Below are positions 26,416-34,945 of a stretch of DNA of 64,000 nucleotides, piece by piece. The stretch's first letter is position 1, and each line of letters starts with the position of its first letter. The stretch spans positions 1-64,000 of the forward strand of contig JAFAZF010000025.1 in NCBI GenBank assembly GCA_019239915.1, written 5' to 3'. The notes under the pieces were generated by a model. It made no database searches. It had not been told where the DNA came from and saw nothing but the letters and a program-made list of their open reading frames with translations. A program made the translations under genes and the position numbers. Origin of the DNA: Sphingomonadaceae bacterium. GTDB lineage: Bacteria; Pseudomonadota; Alphaproteobacteria; Sphingomonadales; Sphingomonadaceae.

Positions 26416-26669
26416 GGCGAACCGCGGTGGGCGTTGAACCGACCAGCTCCTTTAGCTGAGCGATGTGTGTTCTGATCATCGCTTCGCATCCATCTTCCCC
26501 TCGGCGCACCGTACCGGGCGGCCGAGATCCGGTACGAGCCGAGCCGCACCCTCGCGAAACGTGCCAGGCGCGAAATCGTCCGGGCCGGCACGGCGGACGT
26601 CTCCGAACTCAGCTCACCCGGTGGTAGCGCGCATGACGAAGCGATTTTTCTTTTGGCCGCGTAGACCGG

Positions 26670-27092
26670 TCAGAGCACGCCGCGCTCTTCGGCGGTGCGC
26701 GTCTGCACATCAAGGCCAAGCTCACGCAGCACCTCGATGATCGCTGTCGTGGCGGAGGCGACGGCGGGGAAGCCGACATAGGGGGTCGTCTGGATCAGCG
26801 CTTCCTCGATCTCGCGAACGCTGAGCCCGTTGCGTATGCCGATCCGAACATGGTTCTTGAGTTCGAGCAGCTGGCGTTGCGCGATCAGCACGCCGATGAC
26901 GACCAGGCTGCGTTGCTTGCGCTCGAGCCCGTCGCGGCCCCAGACGCTCGCGAAGGCATAATGCGTCGCCAGCTCGCCGATTGGAGAGCCGAAGTGGCCG
27001 GAGGCAATTCCTTCCTGCATCTTCGCGACGGCGCCTTCGCCCATCAACTCGCCGAACACCTCAAGGCCGCGCGTCGTCAGATCGTGGGTCAT
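26670..27092 (-). CDS. Carboxymuconolactone decarboxylase-like (CMD family) protein
   Basis: About 140 residues of the CMD/AhpD-like all-helical family, best matching gamma-carboxymuconolactone decarboxylase: a FGELMGEGAV start, the core FASVWGRDGLERKQRSLVVIGVLIAQ, and NHVRIGIRNGLSVREIEEALIQTTPYVGFPA. The CxxC pair of AhpD peroxidases is absent, so a lactone decarboxylase or related role fits better than peroxide defence. The ATG at 27092 is chosen over a longer frame because the family begins there. It is the last gene of a minus-strand block SDR, crotonase, CMD. No protocatechuate genes are nearby, so the substrate is probably not carboxymuconolactone itself. Confidence 0.85.
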   Translation of the reverse strand: MTHDLTTRGLEVFGELMGEGAVAKMQEGIASGHFGSPIGELATHYAFASVWGRDGLERKQRSLVVIGVLIAQRQLLELKNHVRIGIRNGLSVREIEEALIQTTPYVGFPAVASATTAIIEVLRELGLDVQTRTAEERGVL

Positions 27093-27160
27093 GCCAATTC
27101 CCGTGAGATAGTTGGTCTTGGCGGCAAGCGCCGCCGATGGGCGCACCCGCGCGCGAATAT

Positions 27161-28063
27161 TCAGTCTTCACGCAACCGTACGAAGCCGTCGCCGAAGGGG
27201 TCGTCGCGGCTCTTGAGGGCTTCCTTGAGGCCGTGCTCCTTCATGTCCTGCTTGAACCGCGTGCGACGGGGGCCGGCCGAGAGGTGGGCGCGGGCATCGA
27301 GCTCACCGGCGAGGCGTTGGATAGTATTTGCGCCCATCTGTTCGAGCGCAAGATTAACCACGCGCTTGTGCGTGGCGAGCAGTTCCTGATCGACAAGCGC
27401 GACGCGGCGGGCAAGCTCCGCCACCGCGCCGTCCAGCTCCTCGGCGGGCCAACTCTCCATCACCAGCCCGATCCGCACCGCGTCGCGACCGCTGATCTTG
27501 TCGCCGGTGCAAAGCAGTCGCTTCGCCCATTGCGGACCGACATGGTAGGTCCACATGTGGGCCGGCGGCGTACCGTTGGCGCGGGTGGCGGGGAAGCCGA
27601 TGCGTGCATCGTCGGCGGCGACGATCATGTCGCAGCTGAGCGCGATATCGGTGCCGCCCGCGAGGCAATTGCCCTGTATCTTCGCGATCACCGGCTTGTG
27701 CAGGGACGGGATGACGAGCGCGATTTCCTGTGTGCGCTCGATTGACCAGCAATCATCGTCGAACCGATCCGTGGCGACGCGATAGCTGTAGTTGCCGTGC
27801 GTGGTCGTCTCGCCGCGGCCGGCATAGGATTGTATGAGGTCATATCCCGCGCAGAAATCCTTGCCAGCGCCGCAGAGGACGATCGCGTTGATGTCGAGCC
27901 GGTCGTCGGCCTCGAGCAGTGCCGCGCGCATTTCGGTGAGCAGCGGCAGGCTCAGCGCATTGCGTGCCTCGGGGCGATTGAAGGTGATGGTCGCGACCGC
28001 GTCCTCAACCTCGAACAACAGCAGCTCGGGCGCCTTCAACCACTTGCCGTGATAATCCTTCAC
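27161..28063 (-). CDS. Crotonase-superfamily protein
   Basis: A 300-residue crotonase-fold protein: TFNRPEARNALS, oxyanion segment GKDFCAGYD at 67-75, and CLAGGTDIALSCD at 133-145. D139 occupies the first hydratase glutamate position and A159 the second, so the usual glutamate pair is missing. It is about 30 residues longer than typical, with a C-terminal extension rich in charged residues. The start is GTG at 28063 with GGGAG seven bases upstream. It sits between an SDR gene and the CMD-like gene on the minus strand. Hydratase, isomerase or thioester hydrolase activity cannot be told apart here. Confidence 0.87.
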   Translation of the reverse strand: MKDYHGKWLKAPELLLFEVEDAVATITFNRPEARNALSLPLLTEMRAALLEADDRLDINAIVLCGAGKDFCAGYDLIQSYAGRGETTTHGNYSYRVATDRFDDDCWSIERTQEIALVIPSLHKPVIAKIQGNCLAGGTDIALSCDMIVAADDARIGFPATRANGTPPAHMWTYHVGPQWAKRLLCTGDKISGRDAVRIGLVMESWPAEELDGAVAELARRVALVDQELLATHKRVVNLALEQMGANTIQRLAGELDARAHLSAGPRRTRFKQDMKEHGLKEALKSRDDPFGDGFVRLRED

Positions 28064-28172
28064 GAGTCGTCTCCCGCGATTCTGGTCGGCACCTTATGAG
28101 GCACCTTCCGCCCTTGCCAGACGAGCAGCAGCGGCATCCGCATGATCGCAGTCGTGATAGGATGCGAGCCGA

Positions 28173-28934
28173 TCAGAGCGATTGGCCGTCGTCCAGTTCG
28201 AAGGCTCCCCCGGTGATCGTCCGGGCGGCATCCGACAGCAGCAACATGACGATCGGCAACAGATCCTCGGCCTGCATCGCGCGCTTGCGCGGAAACGAAG
28301 CGATCAGCGCCCGGCCTGCGGGGCTCGCCAGCCACTCGCTGTTGAGCTCGGTCGCGATCCACCCGGGGCAGACCGTGTTGACGCTGATACCCTTCAACGC
28401 CCATTCCTTCGCCAGCGCCTTGCCCATCATCAGGACGGCCGCCTTTGACGTGTTGTAGGCGACCAGCCGATCGAGCACGCGATGCGAGCCGACCGAGCCG
28501 ACCAGGACGATGCGGCCATCACCGGACGTGGGTGATCCATTCGCGATCATCCGCTTGGCGGCCTCGCGCGCGGTGATGAACACGCCGCGCAGGTTGACGT
28601 CCATCAGCTTGTCGAACTCGGTAATCGGCAGCCCGAGCGCGGAACTGGGCACGTTGAGACCGGCATTGGCGACCACCGAGTTGACCGGGCCGAGTGCCGC
28701 CTGCGCGCTATCGAAGCCGGCGCTGACGGAAGCCTCGTCGGCAACATCCATCTCGATCGGGATCGCGCGGCCACCCTCCGCCGCGATTTCTGCCTGAAGG
28801 TCCTTGAGGCGGTCGGCGCGGCGGGCGGCAAGCGCCACCGCCGCGCCTGCTCGCGCGGCGGCACGCGCGAAGCAGGCGCCGAGCCCGGAGGACGCGCCCG
28901 TGACGAGGACGGCGCGGCTGGACAAATCTGTCAT
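28173..28934 (-). CDS. SDR-family oxidoreductase
   Basis: A 253-residue classical short-chain dehydrogenase: TGASSGLG at 12-19, NAG at 90-92, and catalytic S147, Y160 and K164. It ends ITGGAFELDDGQSL, the usual cofactor-loop and C-terminal pattern. An arginine-rich stretch (AARRADR) after the second strand suggests NADP preference. The ATG at 28934 is the natural start; the extra residues of the longer frame do not belong to the family. It is the first gene of a minus-strand block with a crotonase and a CMD-like protein, so it probably makes or removes a ketone ahead of C-C cleavage. Confidence 0.9.
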   Translation of the reverse strand: MTDLSSRAVLVTGASSGLGACFARAAARAGAAVALAARRADRLKDLQAEIAAEGGRAIPIEMDVADEASVSAGFDSAQAALGPVNSVVANAGLNVPSSALGLPITEFDKLMDVNLRGVFITAREAAKRMIANGSPTSGDGRIVLVGSVGSHRVLDRLVAYNTSKAAVLMMGKALAKEWALKGISVNTVCPGWIATELNSEWLASPAGRALIASFPRKRAMQAEDLLPIVMLLLSDAARTITGGAFELDDGQSL

Positions 28935-29115
28935 GATCGAACCTGGTCTCTCTGGATGGTGGTGGGCGAGTGCATAGCAGGGTGCGACTGCCGGATCAGG
29001 AGGCTTCTCCCGGTTGATCGCATTTGCAATTCTTCTCGGGCCGCGCACGCCTACACCGGGATCGCGTGATACAACTGGTGCGGGCTGCAGAGCAGTCGAG
29101 GGGAGGAGGAACACG

Positions 29116-29520
29116 ATGCCGCTTCCGGGCGAGAGCATGTCGGTCCCAGGTTATTTCAATTTCGAATTGGACGAGACGACGCGAACGCTCCGCGTGTCAT
29201 TGGAAGGCGCCTGGACTACAACGATCGCTGAAGCCTTCGTCACCGCCCACAACAGCGCCGCTGATCATTGTCGTCGCGAGTTCGGCCGTCTGAAGATGAT
29301 CACCGACGCGACCAGAATGCCGATCCCGCCGCAGGAGGTGACGGCGATCATAAATTCCGGACAGAAGATCAAGGATGGTGATCGTTTCGCGGTCGTTTTG
29401 GAGACGACGCTCGCGAAGATTTCGGCGCGGCGCCATCTGCAGGTCATGCCCGGCACCGTGCAATGGGGGGTCTTCATCTCCGCCAGCGCCGCAGAAACCT
29501 GGCTTCAAGCCGGCTCGTAG
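29116..29520 (+). CDS. Hypothetical protein, possibly STAS-like
   Basis: A 134-residue protein I cannot assign firmly. Its alternating strand/helix pattern, starting FNFELDETTRTLRVSLEGAW and continuing through a helix and the segment FGRLKMITDATRMPIPP, recalls STAS-like domains of sphingomonad hypothetical proteins. There is no signal peptide or membrane segment. The ATG has an excellent GGGAGGAGG ribosome binding site, which supports it being a real gene. It is divergent from the SDR-crotonase-CMD block and convergent with the putative di-iron protein gene. Function unknown. Confidence 0.7.
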   Translation: MPLPGESMSVPGYFNFELDETTRTLRVSLEGAWTTTIAEAFVTAHNSAADHCRREFGRLKMITDATRMPIPPQEVTAIINSGQKIKDGDRFAVVLETTLAKISARRHLQVMPGTVQWGVFISASAAETWLQAGS

Positions 29521-29559
29521 GAGGAGACGGCTTCGCGGTTCGCTACTGCTGGCTGAGCG

Positions 29560-30456
29560 TCACGCGGGCTCCGGTCGCGCCGCTTCCGCGGGACCGCCCG
29601 AGGTAATGCTACGCACCATGTCGCCGCCCGCCTCGAACCGCTTGAGATATTCGATCAGTCCGCGCGGCGTCTTCTTGCGCGCCGGATTGTACCAGGGCAG
29701 AAAATTCTTCAGCAACTGCGGCAGAGTGTGCCGCTTATGGAGCGCCTCATACTCCTTGATGTCGCGTTCGAGCTGTGCCTTCTCGTCCTCGCTCATAGAC
29801 TGCCGATCGATATCGAGCATGTAGTCGCGCATTCGCTTCATATAGCCGTTGAGATGCCGCATCGCGAACACGAAGCCGTAAACGCGATAGAAATAACCGT
29901 TGACGATCGCATTCCAGATGCCGCGCCCATACAGCGCATGATAAAAGTCGAAGCAGACGCTGCGATGCTCGAACTCTTCCGCCATGTGCCACTTCCACAA
30001 TGCCGTCGCGTTCGGATCTGCACCTTCTAAAAAAGCGTCGCTATGCTCGAACCACAAGGCGCCTGCGACCGCACCCAACGACTCGAAACCGTCGGCATAG
30101 GCAAGCAGGAACTTGAGCGAGCGTGTTCTTTCAAACCGCGCAAGGTCGTCCGCTAAGCGCTTCTCGAACTCGGCGAGTTCGGGATAGCCCTGGGCGACGA
30201 GCGCCTTGTTGAACAATCGATGCTGCCGAAAATGCTGCGACTCCTGACCGATGAAGGCGGCGACCTCATCCTTCAGTTTCGTGTCGCCGGGAGGCAGCTT
30301 CTCGACGGCACTCTGGAGAATGCGGATCAGCCAAGGCTCTATCGGCGTGGGGATGAGCGAAGTCGCATTGCGATCCTGGGCGAATGCGATGTTGCGCGCC
30401 CAGTGCGCGGGCACGTTGCTGTAGTCGATCTTGGGGTAGCGAACTGGGAAGGTCAC
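29560..30456 (-). CDS. Predicted metal-dependent hydrolase (PF10118-like), possible di-iron protein
   Basis: A 298-residue all-helical protein of the family annotated as predicted metal-dependent hydrolases. Two ExxH motifs are visible, E72/H75 (GQESQHF) and E161/H164 (AEEFEH), with further glutamates at E40 and E125 at helix-like spacing. That set of four Glu and two His is what a ferritin-like di-iron carboxylate site would need. Oxygenase or desaturase-like chemistry is therefore worth considering beside hydrolysis; this is inference. The start is GTG at 30456 with AAGGA six bases upstream. It is divergent from the epoxide hydrolase-P450 operon. Confidence 0.8.
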   Translation of the reverse strand: MTFPVRYPKIDYSNVPAHWARNIAFAQDRNATSLIPTPIEPWLIRILQSAVEKLPPGDTKLKDEVAAFIGQESQHFRQHRLFNKALVAQGYPELAEFEKRLADDLARFERTRSLKFLLAYADGFESLGAVAGALWFEHSDAFLEGADPNATALWKWHMAEEFEHRSVCFDFYHALYGRGIWNAIVNGYFYRVYGFVFAMRHLNGYMKRMRDYMLDIDRQSMSEDEKAQLERDIKEYEALHKRHTLPQLLKNFLPWYNPARKKTPRGLIEYLKRFEAGGDMVRSITSGGPAEAARPEPA

Positions 30457-30582
30457 GGAACATCCTTTCGCCGTAGACTGTAACGGCTCAGCCGCAGCCG
30501 GCCTATCGCGACTGCGATGGTTGCAAGCGCATCCTCGCCATGATCATGGGAAGCGGCCAGTTTGCCGGCAGAGAAAGAGGTG

Positions 30583-31686
30583 ATGATGGCGGCTCGTCCC
30601 TTCAGGATCGACGTGCCCGACGCGATGCTCGCACGAATTGCGGCGAAGCTCGCTGACACGCGCATCGGCTATGCGCCGGAAGGCGGCGGATGGTCGTGGG
30701 GGACGGATCGCAACTATCTGGAAGAGTTCATCGCCTATTGGCGCGAACGGTACGACTGGCGGGGCCAGGAGGCGCGGCTGAACCGCCACCCGCAGTTTGT
30801 GGCCGACGTCGAGGGCGTTCCGATCCACTTCTATCATGTGAGAGGCGACGGTTCACGAGCCGTGCCGATCATCCTCACCCATGGCTGGCCAGGCTCTGTG
30901 GTCGAATTTCAGGAGGTGATACCGAAGCTCGCGGCAGCTGGCTTCGATGTCGTCGTGCCGTCGCTGCCTGGCTACGGCTGGTCCTGGCGGCCGCCACGGC
31001 CGATCGGGCCGGCGGCGGTGGCCGATATGTGGCGAAAGCTGATGGTCGACGAACTCGGCTACGCATCCTTCTTCGCGCAAGGTGGCGACTGGGGCTCGGC
31101 GGTGACCTACCAGCTTGGCGCCAACCATGCCGACGTCGTGGCGGCAATCCACCTCAACTTCTTCATGGGGCCTCCGCCCGGTTCCTCAGGCGATGCTGAA
31201 CTCGCCGAATATTGGCGCTCGGTCGCCGCGCTCATGAAGGAGGAGAGCGGCTATCATCACCAGCAGGGCACGCGACCGCAGACTCTCGGGCTCGCCCTGC
31301 ACGACAATCCGGTAGGTTGGGCCAGCTGGCTGATTGAGAAGTTCCGCCGCTGGGGCGACACGCATGGCGAGATCGAGAGCCGCTTCAGCAAGGATCATCT
31401 CATCACCAACATGATGAGCTATCTCGTCACTGACAACGTGATCTCGTCGCTGTGGATGTACTATGGCAGCAACCATGAGCGGCGCTCGCCCGGGCCGGTG
31501 ACGGTGCCGACCGCGCTCGCCCACTTCCCGGGCGAATTCTATCCGATGCCGAGCCGCAGGCTCGCCGAGCAGGCGCACAACGTCCAGCGCTGGAGCAAGA
31601 TGGCGGCGGGCGGTCACTTCGCCGCGATGGAAGAGCCCGATGCCTTCGCCGCCGACGTGATCGCCTTCTTCGCAGAACGAGCGTGA
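30583..31686 (+). CDS. Epoxide hydrolase (microsomal-type, EHN domain)
   Basis: A 367-residue alpha/beta-hydrolase of the microsomal epoxide hydrolase family, which opens epoxides to diols. The N-terminal EHN segment carries the tryptophan-rich W-S-W-G...YW...YDWR pattern. The oxyanion motif HGWPGS starts near residue 100. The nucleophile is D169 in GGDWGS and the catalytic histidine is about H345 in GGHFAAMEEP. ATGs at 30583 and 30586 both follow AGAGG. The stop overlaps a GTG of the next frame, so the downstream P450 is in the same operon. A P450-made epoxide opened by this enzyme is a plausible pathway step. Confidence 0.93.
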   Translation: MMAARPFRIDVPDAMLARIAAKLADTRIGYAPEGGGWSWGTDRNYLEEFIAYWRERYDWRGQEARLNRHPQFVADVEGVPIHFYHVRGDGSRAVPIILTHGWPGSVVEFQEVIPKLAAAGFDVVVPSLPGYGWSWRPPRPIGPAAVADMWRKLMVDELGYASFFAQGGDWGSAVTYQLGANHADVVAAIHLNFFMGPPPGSSGDAELAEYWRSVAALMKEESGYHHQQGTRPQTLGLALHDNPVGWASWLIEKFRRWGDTHGEIESRFSKDHLITNMMSYLVTDNVISSLWMYYGSNHERRSPGPVTVPTALAHFPGEFYPMPSRRLAEQAHNVQRWSKMAAGGHFAAMEEPDAFAADVIAFFAERA

Positions 31687-31730
31687 ACGACGTGCCGCGC
31701 GTGCACGGCGACTATCAACGAGGGACGGCG

Positions 31731-32960
31731 ATGTCGGAGACCGCACTCTCATTCGATCCAGTCTCGCAGGAGGTCCTCGATGATCCCGGCAGACATTATG
31801 CGGCACTCGCGCGCGCCTGCCCCTTCTATGCCCTCGAAACGGCTCACCACAAATTCTGGATCACGAGCGACTATGCCGAGATCAAGGACGTGGTGCTGCA
31901 GGACAGTCCGATTTGGTCTTTCAAGTGGGGCAACGCCGCCAAGGATACCGCCCACGATACCGGCATCGTCACCGATCCACCCTTCCACATGGCGTTTCGC
32001 GACGTGCTGCTGCCGGGTTTCACGCCGAAGGCGATGGCGGCGTTCCGCCCGCAGATCGAGACGATCGCCGAAGAACTCGGCGCGGCGATGGATGTGCGCA
32101 AGTCCGGCGATCTGCACGATGATCTCGCGTTGCCGCTGCCGGCGCGGGTGATGTGCCGGATGCTTGGCCTGCCCGAGCAAGACTATAAGCGCTACAAGCA
32201 TTGGGCGGACGAGCTACAGGAATTGATGTTCCACGATCCGGAGCCGGGATCGCACAAGGCGCTGTTCAAGGAGATCTACGCGCATTGCATCGCGCTTGCC
32301 GAAGATCGGCGGGGGATGCTGCGGGCGGCAGGCATTGCCGAGCCGAACCTCTCCCATCTCGGCGAGATCGTGCCGGACGATTATCTCTCGCGATCGATCT
32401 GCGCGATGATCGAGGGGAGACGCCTTACCGACATGGAGATTGTCAACGTTTGCGCGACGTTCTTGACGGGTGGGCAGGAGACGACGACCAATCTCATCGG
32501 TAATTGCGTCTGGCGGCTGCTGGAGGACCGCGCTCGTTGGGAAGCGGTGTGCGCCGATCCGGCGCTGATCCGCATCGCTGTCGAAGAGAGCCTTCGCTTC
32601 GATCCGCCGGTGCTCGCCCATTTCCGCACCGCGACCGCGCCTATCGAGATGCATGGCCACGCCTTACCCGACCATGCGAAGCTGATGTTCTCCATCGCCG
32701 GCGCGAATCGTGATCCGGCACGCTTCGCGGATCCGGACAAATTCCGTCTCGATCGTCCTCGGCCGGAATTGGGTCGCCATCTTTCTTTTGGGGCCGGGGT
32801 GCATTTCTGCATCGGCGCGCCGCTCGCCCGGCTGGAGGCTCAGATTGCGGTGCAGTTACTCACCAGCCGCTTTCCGAAGCTCAGGCTCGCAGGTGCGACG
32901 GAGCGGATCGAAACTTGGATGTATTGGGGGCGCCGCACGCTTCCCGTCGCCTGGGACTGA
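31731..32960 (+). CDS. Cytochrome P450
   Basis: A 409-residue soluble P450. The I-helix reads GGQETTT from 247, with glutamate in place of the usual aspartate before the conserved threonine (T251). ExxR is E286/R289, and the heme ligand is C360 in FGAGVHFCIG followed by APLARLE. The ATG at 31731 has GAGG seven bases upstream and is preferred to a GTG at 31683 that overlaps the epoxide hydrolase stop. It is the second gene of the operon epoxide hydrolase, P450, ketosteroid-dehydrogenase-like flavoprotein, aldo/keto reductase. Electron-transfer partners are not in the window. Confidence 0.93.
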   Translation: MSETALSFDPVSQEVLDDPGRHYAALARACPFYALETAHHKFWITSDYAEIKDVVLQDSPIWSFKWGNAAKDTAHDTGIVTDPPFHMAFRDVLLPGFTPKAMAAFRPQIETIAEELGAAMDVRKSGDLHDDLALPLPARVMCRMLGLPEQDYKRYKHWADELQELMFHDPEPGSHKALFKEIYAHCIALAEDRRGMLRAAGIAEPNLSHLGEIVPDDYLSRSICAMIEGRRLTDMEIVNVCATFLTGGQETTTNLIGNCVWRLLEDRARWEAVCADPALIRIAVEESLRFDPPVLAHFRTATAPIEMHGHALPDHAKLMFSIAGANRDPARFADPDKFRLDRPRPELGRHLSFGAGVHFCIGAPLARLEAQIAVQLLTSRFPKLRLAGATERIETWMYWGRRTLPVAWD

Positions 32961-33061
32961 GCGGTGGTCGTTTCCACGGCAGTTGGGTTCGGGTCGGGAT
33001 GCGGAAGCAACGTGAAGGATTGCGCCTTCGCCGCCAAACATGTTCAGTCCCGCGCAAAGTC

Positions 33062-33075
33062 GAGAGAGAGAGAGA
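33062..33075 (+). repeat. (GA)7 dinucleotide run beside a ribosome binding site
   Basis: Seven GA units lie immediately before GGTCACCC and the GTG start of the FAD-dependent dehydrogenase gene. The last G bases form the GAGG ribosome binding site. Slippage here would change the upstream spacing and purine content, not the reading frame, and could tune translation. Confidence 0.7.
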
Positions 33076-33083
33076 GGTCACCC

Positions 33084-34808
33084 GTGAGCCTGCCATCGCC
33101 TGAATCCTTCGTTCTGCAGCCGGAGTACGATTTCGTCATCGTCGGCAGCGGAGGCGGCTCGATGGCGGCTGCGCTCTATTTGAAAAAAGCCGGTCTCAAC
33201 CCAGTCATTCTTGAGAAGCGCGATCAGATCGGCGGCTCCACAGGCTTCTCGGGCGGGGTGTGGTGGGTGCCGAACAATCACATCATCAAGCGCCACGGCG
33301 TGCAGGATTCCAAGGCCCTGGCAAATCGCTATCTCGACGCTACCGTCGACTTCGCTGGCAAGGGCACCGCGCCGGCGCGGCGCGAAGCTTTTCTCGACGA
33401 GGGGCCGGAGATGGTCCAGTTCCTCGAAGACGAAGGCATGAAGTTCTTCTATCCCGATGGATGGTCGGATTATTATGACGAGCGCGATGGCGGTCAGCCT
33501 CGCGGCCGCTCGCTGATGGCGGAGCCCTTCGATCTGCGGAACCTGGGGCCGTGGCAGGAAAAGGTCTCGCTCTACGCGCCCTTCACGTCGGTGCCGTTCG
33601 ACGCCTTCACGATGATGAAGGGGCTGATGTTCAAGAAGACCTTCGCTGCCAAGCTGATCATGGCGCGTCTGGCGGTCGCAATGGGCGTGAACAAGCTGCT
33701 CAAGCGACGGATCGTCGCCAATGGCGGTGCGATCCAGTCGCGCATGCTCGAGATGACGTTAAAGCGCGGCATCGCTGTTTTCGGAGGCTTCGCTGCGAAC
33801 AAGCTGATCGAGGAGGAGGGGCGCGTCGTCGGCATCGAAGGGGCGTACCGAGGGAAAGAGACTTTAGTGCGGGGACGCTACGGGGTGCTTCTCAACGTGG
33901 GCGGCTTCGCACGCAACGATGCCATGCGGCAACGCTATCAGCGCCATCCAATTTCCGCGAATTGGACCAATGCCAATCCCGGCGATACCGGCGAGATGAT
34001 CGAGGAGATGATCAGGCTGGGTGCCGAGACCGAAAATCTGGATCTCGCCGTGTGGGTGCCGACGTCGCTGAATGCCGACGGATCGGTGCCGGCCGGCGCC
34101 CGGGGCGCGGACGGCAGTGCCTACCCGTTCATGCACAACGCAGATCTCGCGATACCTCACTACATGTGGGTCGACAGGACCGGTCAGCGATTCATCAATG
34201 AGGCAAACTCGTACATGGAAGTCGGCGAGACGATGTACGCCAAGGGCGTGGTGCCGGCATTCGCGATCTTCGACGATCGCGCGATGCGGGATTACGCCTA
34301 CGGGCCGCTACTCCCGGGCATGAAGCCGGTGAAGGAGTGGCTAGCATCCGGCTTCCTTGTGAAGGCGGACACGATCGAGGAGCTCGCACACAAAGCCGGG
34401 ATCGACGCTGCGGGTCTGGCTGCGCAGGTCGAGCGCTACAATCGGTTTGCAGAGACAGGCATCGACGAGGAATTCCACAAGGGTGAGCGGCAATATGATC
34501 GGTTCCGCGGCGATCCGACGAACAAGCCGAATCCCTGCATCGGCTCGATCGCGAAGGGGCCCTTCTATGCTACTCGGATCTTCCCCGGAGACGTCGGCAC
34601 GTTCGGTGGCGTCGTAACCGACGAAAAGGCACGCGTGATGCGCGCGGATGGTTCGCTTATCGAGGGGCTGTACGCCACCGGAAACTGCACCTCATCGGTG
34701 ATGGGACGGACCTATCCGGGGGCGGGTGCCAGCATCGCGCCGTCCTTCGTCTTCGGCTACATCGCCGCGAAGGATGCGATTCAAAAGTCGCACAACGTCG
34801 CGCACTAA
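33084..34808 (+). CDS. FAD-dependent 3-ketosteroid-Delta1-dehydrogenase-like flavoprotein
   Basis: A 574-residue flavoprotein of the fumarate reductase/3-ketosteroid dehydrogenase family. The N-terminal FAD-binding motif is VIVGSGGGSMAAALYLKKAG, followed by the GGSTGFSGG loop. The C-terminal GRTYPGAGASIAPSFVFG keeps the tyrosine and glycine four residues apart (Y544, G548) that in KstD enzymes orient the 3-keto group. Such enzymes desaturate next to a ring ketone. The start is GTG at 33084, with GAGG six bases upstream; the longer frame is rejected. It follows a P450 and precedes an aldo/keto reductase. Substrate could be a steroid or another cyclic ketone. Confidence 0.9.
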   Translation: MSLPSPESFVLQPEYDFVIVGSGGGSMAAALYLKKAGLNPVILEKRDQIGGSTGFSGGVWWVPNNHIIKRHGVQDSKALANRYLDATVDFAGKGTAPARREAFLDEGPEMVQFLEDEGMKFFYPDGWSDYYDERDGGQPRGRSLMAEPFDLRNLGPWQEKVSLYAPFTSVPFDAFTMMKGLMFKKTFAAKLIMARLAVAMGVNKLLKRRIVANGGAIQSRMLEMTLKRGIAVFGGFAANKLIEEEGRVVGIEGAYRGKETLVRGRYGVLLNVGGFARNDAMRQRYQRHPISANWTNANPGDTGEMIEEMIRLGAETENLDLAVWVPTSLNADGSVPAGARGADGSAYPFMHNADLAIPHYMWVDRTGQRFINEANSYMEVGETMYAKGVVPAFAIFDDRAMRDYAYGPLLPGMKPVKEWLASGFLVKADTIEELAHKAGIDAAGLAAQVERYNRFAETGIDEEFHKGERQYDRFRGDPTNKPNPCIGSIAKGPFYATRIFPGDVGTFGGVVTDEKARVMRADGSLIEGLYATGNCTSSVMGRTYPGAGASIAPSFVFGYIAAKDAIQKSHNVAH

Positions 34809-34945
34809 ATGTGCGGGCACTAGACTGCTAACGCGCTAGCGCAGACGCACTGGTGCAGCGCGGTGGATCTCATCGCGCGCCGTCGGCGCTTCGAGCGGGT
34901 ACCGAACGCGCCGGATCTGACACAGCTCGACAAAAGGATGAACCA

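Noticed and set aside
26511-26535. Hairpin GTACCGG-N11-CCGGTAC between convergent genes
   Set aside because: The stem is only seven pairs and no T-run follows on either strand, so it cannot be called a terminator.
26470-26608. A 45-codon minus-strand frame that reads like a protein tail (FAPGTFREGAARLVPDLGR)
   Set aside because: No start codon, a stop just upstream and no firm family match. It might be a remnant of a decayed gene between two convergent genes, but the evidence is too thin to annotate.
34833-34842. Palindrome GCGCTAGCGC between the KstD-like and aldo/keto reductase genes
   Set aside because: Short, isolated and not near a start codon; no evidence of function.
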